From positions 1 through 8,431 of the forward strand of contig JAISOR010000260.1 in assembly GCA_031275535.1 (NCBI GenBank): a DNA stretch of 8,431 nucleotides, written 5' to 3'. The position numbers and the translations under genes are program-made. This DNA comes from Treponema sp. Lineage in GTDB: Bacteria > Spirochaetota > Spirochaetia > Treponematales > Breznakiellaceae. The notes beneath the pieces were generated by a model. That model did no database searches and was not told where the DNA came from. It worked only from the letters and a program-made list of their open reading frames with translations. Positions 1 to 6,349 of the stretch are shown here, piece after piece (the stretch's first letter is position 1; every line of letters starts with the position of its first letter).

Positions 1-59
1 TTCCCGGGCCAATCGGTCTTTATCCGCAGGGCCTCGCAAAACCGGTCTATGGTATTCAT
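1..59 (-). CDS. 5' end of an unidentified gene (partial, runs off left edge)
   Basis: An ATG at 59 opens a minus-strand frame that stays open to the window edge (19 codons: MNTIDRFCEALR, then IKTDWPG). The frame is closed upstream by a TAG at 87-89, and this ATG is its only ATG, GTG or TTG start. The start lies 30 bp after the rfuD stop and has only a weak purine stretch (TGGG) before it, so it may or may not be cotranscribed with rfu; a weak hairpin-T tract lies between them. An N-terminus of the type 'x-F-x-E-A-L-R-I-K-T' is reminiscent of M20-family metallopeptidases, but 19 residues are far too few to assign a family, so no function is called. Confidence 0.5.
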   Translation of the reverse strand, partial: MNTIDRFCEALRIKTDWPG

Positions 60-77
60 GAACCCAGTATGGCAGAG

Positions 78-99
78 AAAAAAGATCTATCAAAGATCT
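78..99 (-). terminator. Weak hairpin-plus-T tract at the end of rfuD
   Basis: Read on the minus strand, AGATCT, a 5-nt loop TTGAT and a second AGATCT are followed by TTTTT. The stem is 6 bp and can extend by A-T and G-T pairs into the T tract. The loop contains the rfuD TGA stop. The stem is AT-rich, so termination, if any, is probably partial. It is the only terminator-like element after the operon. Confidence 0.35.
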
Positions 100-989
100 C
101 TTTCACCCCCAACTGATATGGCGGTGGAACGATGAAAAACATGGGATACCGAATAGAGAAACAGCGCCAGGGCCGAGGGAAGACCTAAAAGTATTGTGGC
201 GGGCAGGGTCCCAAACATTTGAGCGCCTATGCCCGCGCGTTCCGCCAGGGCGATTACCAGCGAGGCCGCAGCAAGGCCCCAAACCCGCCGAAACCCCAGG
301 TATACCGCCGCCAGGCTTATCCAGCCCCGGCCGGCGATTCCGCCGGGGGCATAGGCCCCCACCCTAAAGGTCAGGGCCGCGCCGGCCAGGGCGGCAAGAA
401 AGGCAGCGGCGGCCCAGGCTCCCTCCCGGTACCGGGCAGGGTGGACGCCCCGTTCCACCGCGGCCCCGGCGGAAAGCCCCGATGCCCGCAACCGCAGGCC
501 TATGGGGGTCCTCCCAATGACAAGGGCGGCGAGGACTATAAAGGCCCAGGCGATATACACATAGGGAAGCTGGCCGGAAATAAGGGAACCCAGCAGGGGG
601 ATGTCTTTGAGTACGGGAATATCCAGGGGCCCCGGTATGGGTATATCCGGATTTCTCAGGACCCCCTTAGTCCCAAACCAGAGACTCGAAAGGGAGTCGG
701 TAAGTCCTCCGGCGGCCAGATTGAGGGCCAGGCCCGCGATAAAGGGATTTGCCCCGCTGATATGGACGAACCGGGCAAGGCCCCACCCGGCCAGGGCCGA
801 GAAGGCTGCGGTTATCAGGGCGCCCCAAAAAACCGATCCCGTCCAACCGGCGATAATCCAGGCAAAGAAGGCCCCCAGGGTCATAAACCCTTCGATAAAA
901 ACTCCCAGGACGCCGGAAAGTTCCGTAAGAAGCGCGCCCAAACCGGCCAGCATGAGGGGCGCGGCGGCGGTAAACAAACCGTTGATCAT
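90..989 (-). CDS. rfuD: Riboflavin ABC transporter, permease subunit RfuD
   Basis: This 299-residue inner-membrane permease belongs to the BPD_transp_2 family (the YufQ/NupQ-type partner of BMP-family importers). It is rich in hydrophobic helices, roughly eight. Family landmarks are TELSGVLGVFIEGFMTLGA at residues 22-40 (compare the ERaGvlNlGlEGmml motif of the family), GANPFIAGLALN at 79-90, and a charged cytoplasmic loop RTPIGLRLRASG with AAVERGVHPAR at about 160-186, expected to contact the ATPase. The ATG overlaps the rfuC stop as ATGA, implying coupled translation, with GGAG six nt upstream. Two stops in succession (TGA, TAG) end the gene. Together with RfuC it should form the flavin channel. 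The substrate is inferred from the operon's FMN riboswitch and the rfuABCD order; the permease alone would be called nucleoside/simple-sugar type. Confidence 0.88.
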   Translation of the reverse strand: MINGLFTAAAPLMLAGLGALLTELSGVLGVFIEGFMTLGAFFAWIIAGWTGSVFWGALITAAFSALAGWGLARFVHISGANPFIAGLALNLAAGGLTDSLSSLWFGTKGVLRNPDIPIPGPLDIPVLKDIPLLGSLISGQLPYVYIAWAFIVLAALVIGRTPIGLRLRASGLSAGAAVERGVHPARYREGAWAAAAFLAALAGAALTFRVGAYAPGGIAGRGWISLAAVYLGFRRVWGLAAASLVIALAERAGIGAQMFGTLPATILLGLPSALALFLYSVSHVFHRSTAISVGGERDL

Positions 990-2080
990 GGCGCGCTCCG
1001 GCGATCCCGTAGGGATTTGACTACCAGGGGACCGCCAATATGAACCGTGGCCAGGATAAGCACCACCGCCTGGATAAACGCCGAGGTCTCAAAATTGAGC
1101 CCCGCCGCCAGCAGGGCCGAATCGGAACCGGCCTTAAGCCAGCCATAGATCAGCGCGGCGGGGATCAGCGCCAGGGGCCGGTTCCGGGCGATAAGGGCCA
1201 CGGCAATGGCGTTCCAGCCAAGGCCGCCGGAAAAACTAAGGTGGCATACGCCGTAGGTCCCCGCCACGGCGAAGAAACCGGCGAGACCTCCCAGGGCCCC
1301 CGAGGCGGCCATAGCCGGGAACCAGCCGCGTTCAGGGTTGATCCCGCCATAGCGGGCAAAGGCCGGGGCGGCCCCGGCGATTCTGAACCGGTATCCCCAG
1401 ACGGTTCTGTTGATAAAGAGGTGTCCCAGAACAACCAGGACCAGGGCAAAAATAAATGAAAGGGAAAGGATTGATGGGGGAAGCAGCTTGGGAAGGAGCC
1501 GGCCCGCGGCAAAACGCCTCGTGGCCAAAAGATTCCCCGAATGGTCCCGCAGCGGCCCGGAGATAAGATAGTCCGCCACCGGGGACAGGGCTGCGGAAAG
1601 CAGGAAAGAAGTGATAAGCTCATTCGCCCCGTATCTTTTTTTCAGAAACCCCGAAAGGGCGCCCATGGCCCCCCCGGCTCCCATGGCCAAGAGGCCCGCC
1701 AGGCAGAGGAGCCCAAAGGACCAGCCCGCTCCGCTAAGACCGTCTCCCCAAAAAAGAAGCACCGCCGCCGCGGTCAATCCCCCCAGGTAGATCTGCCCCT
1801 CGCCCCCCAGGTTAAAACAGCCTCCCCGGAATGCCAGTACCGCGCCCAGGGAGGCGGTAAGGAGCAGCCCCATGCCATCCAGGGTATTTCCCAGGAACCA
1901 GGGGGAGGACCAGGGGCCCAGAAAAAAAGCCCTAAGGGTTTTAGCGGGATTGGGGGAGTTTACCGTTATAAGGAGTACGGTTAAAAGGACGGCCGCGCCC
2001 AGGGCAAGGATGGTTCCCCAAAAGGCCCCCGTGGGAAGGACGGCGCCGGAGAAAGCCCCAGGGGTTTTTCGCTTAAACAT
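986..2080 (-). CDS. rfuC: Riboflavin ABC transporter, permease subunit RfuC
   Basis: This 364-residue permease of the BPD_transp_2 family is YufP/NupP-like, with a short basic cytoplasmic N-terminus (MFKRK) and then about nine hydrophobic segments. Diagnostic motifs are FNLGGEGQ at 89-96 (family GxFNiGxEGQ), GANELI at 151-156, and the loop starting RTVWGYRFRIAGAAPA at 225-240 and running into ARYGGI, the likely coupling segment to the ATPase. The start chosen is ATG 2080: it overlaps the rfuB stop by 8 nt (ATGTTTAA) and has GAGGGGG six nt upstream. A longer in-frame start at 2143 would add 21 Pro/Gly/Arg-rich residues that are only the tandem repeat read in another frame, and it has no ribosome binding site. 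It is paired with RfuD, whose ATG overlaps the stop of this gene. Confidence 0.88.
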   Translation of the reverse strand: MFKRKTPGAFSGAVLPTGAFWGTILALGAAVLLTVLLITVNSPNPAKTLRAFFLGPWSSPWFLGNTLDGMGLLLTASLGAVLAFRGGCFNLGGEGQIYLGGLTAAAVLLFWGDGLSGAGWSFGLLCLAGLLAMGAGGAMGALSGFLKKRYGANELITSFLLSAALSPVADYLISGPLRDHSGNLLATRRFAAGRLLPKLLPPSILSLSFIFALVLVVLGHLFINRTVWGYRFRIAGAAPAFARYGGINPERGWFPAMAASGALGGLAGFFAVAGTYGVCHLSFSGGLGWNAIAVALIARNRPLALIPAALIYGWLKAGSDSALLAAGLNFETSAFIQAVVLILATVHIGGPLVVKSLRDRRSAP

Positions 2081-3686
2081 GGGCCGCCCCCTCGGCGGAC
2101 GCCCCCCTGGTGGACGCCCCTCTGGCGGACGCCTCCCTGGCATCCGACCCCGCGGCGATACCCACCATGGCCCGGCTGATCCGTTCTTTAAGCTCCTCCG
2201 CGGAAAAGGCCCCCGGTTTTGCTATATAGGCGGAAACGGCGCCGTTCCGCAGCACCAGTATTTCATCCGAGACCGACACAAGCTCGTCCACATCGGTGGA
2301 AAAGACAAGGGCCGCCATCCCGGTCCGGGCCCGGGCCTTTAGTTCCCTGATAAACCGATCCCGGCCGGACCGGTCCAGCCCCCAGCCCGGCTCCGCCAAT
2401 ACCAGCAGGGAGGCTTCTTCGGCCAATTCCCTGGCCAGGATGATCCGCTGGAGCATACCCCCGGAAAAGGAATCCGCCCGGGCCGCCGGGTTTCCCTTTA
2501 CCTGGGCGGCCCGCATGATGCCGGCAATCCAGGAATCCAGGAACCGGCGATCCATGACGCCGAATTTCCGCCAGCGCCCCCGGAGGGAACGCCGGTGGGC
2601 ATGGATGATGATGCTGTCCCGCAGGGGAAGCTCCACCGCCAGGGCGCCGCCGGTTCTGCCGGCGCTAAGGTAGGCCGCGCCGGCTTCACGGAAGGCCCGG
2701 GGGCCCCTTCCCGTAATATCCCTGCCTTTTAGAATGATCCTTCCGGCGGAGGGCCGCAAAAATCCCGTTACCGCCAGTTCCAGGGTCTCCGGGCCGCTGT
2801 CCCGCACTCCGGCTATCCCCAGGATCCTCCCCGGAAAAAGTACCAGGTTGATATTTCTGATAAAGGGCCTGCCCTTAATTTCCACCGAAAGATCTTGTAC
2901 GGCCAGCGCCGGGGATTCCGGCCCGATCGGGAGGGGTTCTTCAGCAGGATCATCTTCGCTGGCGCCGCCCCTCGTATCAAACATCAAGAGGCTTAACTGT
3001 TCGGGATCCAAAGACGCCGCGGGCAGGGAAGCGGCGAGCCTGCCCTTTTTTAAAACGCTTATCCGGCCGGCAATGCCCAGGGTTTCTTCCAATTTATGGG
3101 AGATAAGGACAATTCCCCGGCCGTCTTCCCGGAGTTGATTAAGGAGCAGGAAAAAACCCTGGGTTTCCTGGGGGCTCAGGACCGCGGTAACCTCATCAAA
3201 GATAAGGTACCGGGTGTTCCTAAGGAGCAGCGCCAGGATGGCGGCCTTCTGCCGCTGACCCACGGTGAGACTACCGGTAAGCTGGTCCACGGGAAGATCA
3301 AAGCCCCAGCGTTCCGAGAGGGCCCAGACCATGTCCCTGGCCTTTCGTTGTTTTACCAGGCCCGCAAAACAGGGTTCCGCTCCAAGGATACAATCCTCCC
3401 AGACCGTAAAGCCCGGCGTCAACCGGGGATGCTGGCGGACCATCCCGATCCCCGCGGCCAAGGCATCCCCCGGAGAGGCGAGGTGTTTCTCTTTCCGGTC
3501 CACCAGAATATGGCCCGCCCCGGGTTTAAGGTACCCCGCCATGATATGCATGAGGGTGGATTTACCCGCCCCGTTTTCTCCCAGAAGCGCGTGGATTTCT
3601 CCGGGGTGGAGATCAAAATCGACCTTGTCCAGGGCGCATACCCCATTGGAGGAAAAATACTTGTGTATTCCCCGGAGTTCTATCAC
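2073..3686 (-). CDS. rfuB: Riboflavin ABC transporter, double ATPase subunit RfuB
   Basis: This is a 537-residue fused ATPase with two nucleotide-binding domains, like the RbsA/YufO class. Domain 1 has an intact Walker A GENGAGKST (36-44), Q-loop VRQHP (83-87), signature LTVGQRQ (140-146, the family's usual departure from LSGGQ), Walker B LIFDEVTAVL (161-170) and H-loop His197. Domain 2 has the degenerate P-loop typical of this class (GVRDSGPETL, from 293), a good signature SFSGGMLQR (406-414), Walker B ending AEPGWGLD (431-438), and Thr in place of the H-loop His (FSTDVDE, from 462). Only site 1 is expected to be fully catalytic. The start is GTG, overlapping the rfuA stop as GTGA. The C-terminus ends in four Ala-rich pentapeptide repeats (516-535) encoded by a 15-bp tandem repeat, which is unusual. 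RfuB powers import through RfuC and RfuD. Confidence 0.88.
   Translation of the reverse strand: MIELRGIHKYFSSNGVCALDKVDFDLHPGEIHALLGENGAGKSTLMHIMAGYLKPGAGHILVDRKEKHLASPGDALAAGIGMVRQHPRLTPGFTVWEDCILGAEPCFAGLVKQRKARDMVWALSERWGFDLPVDQLTGSLTVGQRQKAAILALLLRNTRYLIFDEVTAVLSPQETQGFFLLLNQLREDGRGIVLISHKLEETLGIAGRISVLKKGRLAASLPAASLDPEQLSLLMFDTRGGASEDDPAEEPLPIGPESPALAVQDLSVEIKGRPFIRNINLVLFPGRILGIAGVRDSGPETLELAVTGFLRPSAGRIILKGRDITGRGPRAFREAGAAYLSAGRTGGALAVELPLRDSIIIHAHRRSLRGRWRKFGVMDRRFLDSWIAGIMRAAQVKGNPAARADSFSGGMLQRIILARELAEEASLLVLAEPGWGLDRSGRDRFIRELKARARTGMAALVFSTDVDELVSVSDEILVLRNGAVSAYIAKPGAFSAEELKERISRAMVGIAAGSDAREASARGASTRGASAEGAAHV
2082..2141 (-). repeat. 4 x 15-bp tandem repeat at the rfuB-rfuC junction
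   Basis: Four head-to-tail 15-bp units (approximate unit GCC AGR GGG GCG TCC on the minus strand) encode AREAS, ARGAS, TRGAS and AEGAA at the very end of RfuB. The unit length is a multiple of three, so copy-number change keeps frame. Each unit holds a purine-rich, Shine-Dalgarno-like core (AGGGAGG, AGAGGGG, AGGGGGG, GAGGGGG), and the last is placed correctly to serve the rfuC ATG at 2080. The last unit has diverged most. Confidence 0.9.
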
Positions 3687-4822
3687 AGACGCAGGGCTCC
3701 CAAACGGATCTGTTTTATCAGGGCCCCCTGCCGCTCCCGAATCTCCGCATCTACCGAAGCGATATAATTGGGATCGTCCTCGACAAAATCAACATACCCC
3801 TCGGCAACGCCCAAAACTTCCGCGGTGCCAAAGGGAAGGCGGCCTTCCAGAAAGGCCCTGGTTTTTTCATAGGCCGCCTTATCCTGATACAGGATCGCGC
3901 TGCCCACCACCGTACCGGGGCGGATGGCGTAGCCGTTGGTATCAAACCAGATCACCTTGGCCCCCGTTTCGGCGGCCGCCTGGACCACCCCCTCGTTGGC
4001 GCCCCCGGCGATACAGAGAATTACCGCCGCGCCGTTGCGGATCATATCCAAAGCCAGATCCGCCCCCTTCCCCGCATCAAACCAGTTACCCACCACCCGG
4101 AAATCAACGGTACAGCCCTCATTCACCGCTTTGGCGCCTTCCTCGTAACCCGGCAGGATGGTACCGTTCATGGCGGGATACTCCTGGCCGGCTACCAGCC
4201 CAATACGGCTGCTTCCCGCGGCCCCGGCAACCAGGGCCGCGATATGGCCTGCCATATACGCCTGTTCCCGCTGATTATAACGCAGGGTATAGATCATGGG
4301 GTTCCCCGAAATCTCCCCATCCAAAAGGAGAAACCGCTGTTGGGGGAATTGGGCGGATATCGCCGCGGCTATGGCCGGCAGGGAGGGGTTTGAGGAAACA
4401 ATGAGATCGTAGCTTCCCGATGCGGCCATGGCGGTAATCCGGGGTTCCCACTCGGCCTGATTAAACCCGCCTTCGATAATGGTAACCTCCACATCGGCGT
4501 TTTCCCCGCCGGTCCGGGCTCCGGTTTCCCCCGCAGAGGTCCCGGAAGTCTCTTTTGAAAAATCCGCCGCTGCCTGCCGCACTCCCTGGGCCAGCATCTC
4601 GTATATGGGGCTTCCGGACATGACCCCGGGGATAAAGACCGCAATGGAGACGCTTTTTTGAGCCCCCTCTGTTCCGGCATTTTCCGGTTTTGCCCTGCAT
4701 CCTCCAAAGAAGAATACCGCCGCCATAAAGATACTCAAACCCAGGACCCCCGCCATTGAACAGCGGGACCCCTTAGTTTGACCCGGAATAACCCGTTTGC
4801 CGATACAAACACCATACCACAT
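3683..4822 (-). CDS. rfuA: Riboflavin-binding lipoprotein RfuA (BMP/PnrA-like)
   Basis: Substrate-binding lipoprotein of the BMP/PnrA family, 379 residues from this start. A basic N-region (KR at 9-10, K17, R20) precedes a hydrophobic stretch (about 23-41) ending in the lipobox FFGG-Cys42, so the mature protein is probably lipid-anchored. The BMP fold starts near residue 57 (SVSIAVFIPG); features include NPSLPAIAAAI near 145 and RYNQREQAYMAGHIAALV from 181. A Gly/Thr/Ser/Glu-rich stretch at about 89-112 looks like a flexible insert. ATG 4822 is chosen because GGAGG lies 7 nt upstream. ATG 4756 (357 residues) is possible but leaves no basic residue before the hydrophobic core, and AAGGGG is 12 nt away. 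Flavin rather than nucleoside binding is inferred from the FMN riboswitch and from the match to the T. pallidum rfuABCD system. First gene of the operon. Confidence 0.86.
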   Translation of the reverse strand: MWYGVCIGKRVIPGQTKGSRCSMAGVLGLSIFMAAVFFFGGCRAKPENAGTEGAQKSVSIAVFIPGVMSGSPIYEMLAQGVRQAAADFSKETSGTSAGETGARTGGENADVEVTIIEGGFNQAEWEPRITAMAASGSYDLIVSSNPSLPAIAAAISAQFPQQRFLLLDGEISGNPMIYTLRYNQREQAYMAGHIAALVAGAAGSSRIGLVAGQEYPAMNGTILPGYEEGAKAVNEGCTVDFRVVGNWFDAGKGADLALDMIRNGAAVILCIAGGANEGVVQAAAETGAKVIWFDTNGYAIRPGTVVGSAILYQDKAAYEKTRAFLEGRLPFGTAEVLGVAEGYVDFVEDDPNYIASVDAEIRERQGALIKQIRLGALRL

Positions 4823-4828
4823 AACCGG

Positions 4829-4836
4829 ACCTCCAC
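4829..4836 (-). promoter_or_regulatory. Strong Shine-Dalgarno deciding the rfuA start
   Basis: GTGGAGGT on the minus strand ends 6-7 nt before ATG 4822. It is the best ribosome binding site in the rfuA leader and supports this start over ATG 4756. It lies just after the riboswitch terminator, so it is transcribed only on read-through. Confidence 0.7.
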
Positions 4837-4858
4837 AACAAGCGAAAATGGCCGGGGC

Positions 4859-4887
4859 AAAAAAAAGCCCCGGAACATATCCAGGGC
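4859..4887 (-). terminator. Intrinsic terminator, expression platform of the FMN riboswitch
   Basis: On the minus strand, a 7-bp stem GCCCTGG / CCGGGGC (one U-G pair) with the loop ATATGTT is followed directly by eight T residues. It lies 53 nt after the aptamer and 36 nt before the rfuA start. This is the normal layout for transcriptional attenuation by FMN. The 3' arm is also complementary to GCCCCGG immediately after the T tract (4852-4858), so a competing hairpin with the T tract in its loop is possible. Confidence 0.75.
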
Positions 4888-4913
4888 AGCAATTCTTGGG
4901 AGACAACGGGCTT

Positions 4914-4933
4914 CGGAATAATGGTATATTCCG
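4914..4933 (-). other. Small hairpin between aptamer and terminator
   Basis: CGGAATA and TATTCCG form a perfect 7-bp stem around TACCAT, 7 nt after the P1 stem of the aptamer. It may be part of the switching platform or just a spacer helix; its role cannot be told from sequence. Confidence 0.45.
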
Positions 4934-4940
4934 CACGCAC

Positions 4941-5097
4941 GACTTTCTTCCATCCGGACTACACCGTCGGCACCGGAATCTCACCGGTTCAATCCGGGTC
5001 TTTAGACCCTAAATTCGCGGGCTATACCGCCGGTAGGGAATCTTGAACATAAAAGCCCGCGGGGAGCCTTATCTTCAATAACCCGACCCTGAAAATC
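4941..5097 (-). ncRNA. FMN riboswitch aptamer (RFN element)
   Basis: The 157-nt leader segment matches the RFN consensus along its length. The P1 helix is GATTTTC (5091-5097) with GAAAGTC (4941-4947). After the left arm AGGGTCGGGT come, in order, TTCCCTACCGGCGGTAT, AGCCCGCGA, the hairpin GGGTCTAAAGACCC, ACCGGTGAGATTCCGGTGCC, GACGGTGTAGTCCGGATGG and GAAGAAAG. It starts within a few nt of the predicted transcription start and is followed by a terminator, so FMN binding should reduce transcription of rfuABCD. The P2/L2 hairpin, normally a short GGG...CCC loop, carries an extra stem-loop of about 36 nt (5043-5078). FMN is the ligand known for this family; no binding is shown here. Confidence 0.95.
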
Positions 5098-5104
5098 TTA
5101 TGTA

Positions 5105-5133
5105 ATGATAATAGATGCATGGCTTTATGTCAA
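5105..5133 (-). promoter_or_regulatory. Sigma-70-type promoter of the rfu operon
   Basis: Consensus -35 TTGACA (5128-5133), a 17-nt spacer and -10 TATCAT (5105-5110) on the minus strand. The predicted start is near 5098, directly at the 5' edge of the riboswitch P1 stem, which supports both calls. It begins 15 bp downstream of the stop codon of the reductase gene, so rfu does not depend on that gene for transcription. Confidence 0.85.
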
Positions 5134-5148
5134 GCGGAATATGCATAA

Positions 5149-6267
5149 TCATTCAAAAGCTGCCGCGACGCGCTTTAATTCTTGCATGATACCGATATGC
5201 TGGGGACAGACCGATTCGCACTGGCCGCATTCGACGCATGTGCCGGCGGTATTTTTGCCCTGTGTCACAAAACCGTAAAAGCGTTTCGTGGCTTCAAGGT
5301 TCCCAAATACGAGGTACTGATTCATCGCATCGAAAACACCGGGAATGTTAATTTCCTGCGGACAGCCTTTAACGCAATAAGCGCACTTGGTACAGGGAAT
5401 GTTTTCAATAGCGTCAAGCGCCTCCCGCGCCCTTTCTATGGCGGCCTGTTCAGCGTTGCTAAGGGGGCGGAAATCCGACATGGTGGCCAGGTTCTCCTCC
5501 ATCTGTTCGATGGTGGACATACCGCTCAGTACGGTGATCACATTGTCCAGCGATGCGGCAAAGCGGAGCGCCCATGAAGAGGGTGAAGCGTGGGGGTTTG
5601 CCGCATGCAGGATATCGGCAACCGGCGGCAGCGGGTTGGCAAGCAGTCCGCCTTTGACCGGCTCCATAATGATGACCGGCTTCCCGTGCTTCTTTGCCGT
5701 TTCAAAACATTTGGCGGACTGTACCGCCGGGCTGTTCCAATCCGCATAGTTGATCTGAAGCTGCACAAACTCCATTTCGGGATGTTTTGTTAAGAGTTCG
5801 TCCAACACGTCCACGGTATCGTGCATGGAGAACCCAACGTGTTTTATGAGTCCCCTTTCGCGCTGCTCAAGGACGAAATCCCAGAGGCCAAAATCATCAA
5901 AAATTTTCGTCCGCTCGGCCCCGCAGTTGTGCAGCAGATAGAAATCGAAATAGCCCGCGCCGGAGCGTTCAAGGGATGTAAAAAACATCCGCTTCGCTTC
6001 GTCCGCGTTTTTTGCCCCGGCCCAGGCGGGCAGCTTCGTGGCAAACTGAAATTTGTCACGGGGATAACGCTCCATGAGCGCAATCCTGGCGGTTTCCTCG
6101 GATTTTCCGTTGTTATAGATATAAGCCGTATCAAAGTAGGTAAAGCCCGCCGCGAGAAACTTGTCCACCATCGTTTTCGTCCGCTCAATGTCAATCTCTT
6201 CGCCAAGCATGGGAAGGCGCATCAAGCCGAACCCGAGTTTAGGTATGTCCTTGCCAAGATAATCCAT
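5149..6267 (-). CDS. Aldo/keto reductase with C-terminal [4Fe-4S] ferredoxin-like domain
   Basis: This 372-residue cytoplasmic oxidoreductase is of the COG1453 type. The N-terminal TIM barrel keeps the aldo/keto reductase tetrad: Asp46 and Tyr51 in FDTAYIYNNGKSEE, Lys78 in FATKLP and His113 in LLHN. The C-terminal part (about 290-356) has two ferredoxin clusters: C292-x2-C295-x2-C298-x3-C302 and C344-x2-C347-x2-C350-x3-C354, each expected to bind a [4Fe-4S] centre. It should pass electrons between NAD(P)H or a ferredoxin partner and a carbonyl substrate; the substrate is unknown. ATG 6267 is chosen because AGAGGA lies 6 nt upstream; a start 45 nt earlier overlaps the promoter. It is single-gene, with its own promoter, and no terminator is visible after the stop. 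Its GC, about 50% in sampled stretches, is lower than that of rfu, suggesting a different origin. Confidence 0.88.
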   Translation of the reverse strand: MDYLGKDIPKLGFGLMRLPMLGEEIDIERTKTMVDKFLAAGFTYFDTAYIYNNGKSEETARIALMERYPRDKFQFATKLPAWAGAKNADEAKRMFFTSLERSGAGYFDFYLLHNCGAERTKIFDDFGLWDFVLEQRERGLIKHVGFSMHDTVDVLDELLTKHPEMEFVQLQINYADWNSPAVQSAKCFETAKKHGKPVIIMEPVKGGLLANPLPPVADILHAANPHASPSSWALRFAASLDNVITVLSGMSTIEQMEENLATMSDFRPLSNAEQAAIERAREALDAIENIPCTKCAYCVKGCPQEINIPGVFDAMNQYLVFGNLEATKRFYGFVTQGKNTAGTCVECGQCESVCPQHIGIMQELKRVAAAFE

Positions 6268-6300
6268 AGTATTTCCTCTCCGGCCGTCAGGATAACATTC

Positions 6301-6330
6301 TATATATAACATCCGCTATATACACGTCAA
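6301..6330 (-). promoter_or_regulatory. Promoter of the aldo/keto reductase gene
   Basis: -35 TTGACG (6325-6330) and a -10 in an alternating TA run: TATATA at 6303-6308 (16-nt spacer) or 6301-6306 (18-nt spacer). The start would be near 6295, giving a leader of about 28 nt before ATG 6267. Confidence 0.65.
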
Positions 6331-6332
6331 GG

Positions 6333-6343
6333 GTGCCAGGCAC
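6333..6343. repeat. 11-bp perfect inverted repeat in the divergent promoter region
   Basis: GTGCCAGGCAC (arms GTGCC/GGCAC, centre A) lies 2 bp upstream of the reductase -35 and 6 bp before the -35 of the divergent nuclease promoter. Position and symmetry fit an operator for both genes, but a dispersed intergenic palindrome is equally possible. Confidence 0.5.
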
Positions 6344-6349
6344 GTTGTC

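Noticed and set aside
219..1043. Long plus-strand open frame opposite rfuD (274 codons)
   Set aside because: It is antisense to a clear permease gene, the translation is low-complexity Gly/Pro/Lys/Arg, and it has no domain or ribosome binding site. It is a by-product of high GC on the other strand.
2081..2143. N-terminal extension of rfuC (21 Arg/Pro/Gly residues)
   Set aside because: It is only the 15-bp rfuB repeat read in another frame. ATG 2080 has a better ribosome binding site and the usual short overlap.
2087..2146. Short regular repeats considered as a CRISPR-like array
   Set aside because: Units are contiguous with no spacers, in frame with rfuB, and only 15 bp long.
3265..4404. 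379-codon plus-strand open frame across the rfuA-rfuB junction
   Set aside because: It is antisense to two well-supported genes, with an extremely Arg/Pro-rich translation and no recognisable motif.
3683..4822. Calling the operon a nucleoside or simple-sugar importer
   Set aside because: The families allow it, but an FMN riboswitch directly before the first gene and the match to the spirochaete rfuABCD order favour riboflavin.
4735..4953. 72-codon minus-strand frame in the rfu leader, considered as a leader peptide
   Set aside because: It begins inside the aptamer core and overlaps the rfuA start in another frame. It has no ribosome binding site, and the riboswitch already explains the leader.
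4823..4984. N-terminal extension of rfuA up to an ATG at 4984
   Set aside because: It would read through the terminator and the conserved 3' part of the FMN aptamer; the strong Shine-Dalgarno and the lipoprotein signal lie further downstream.
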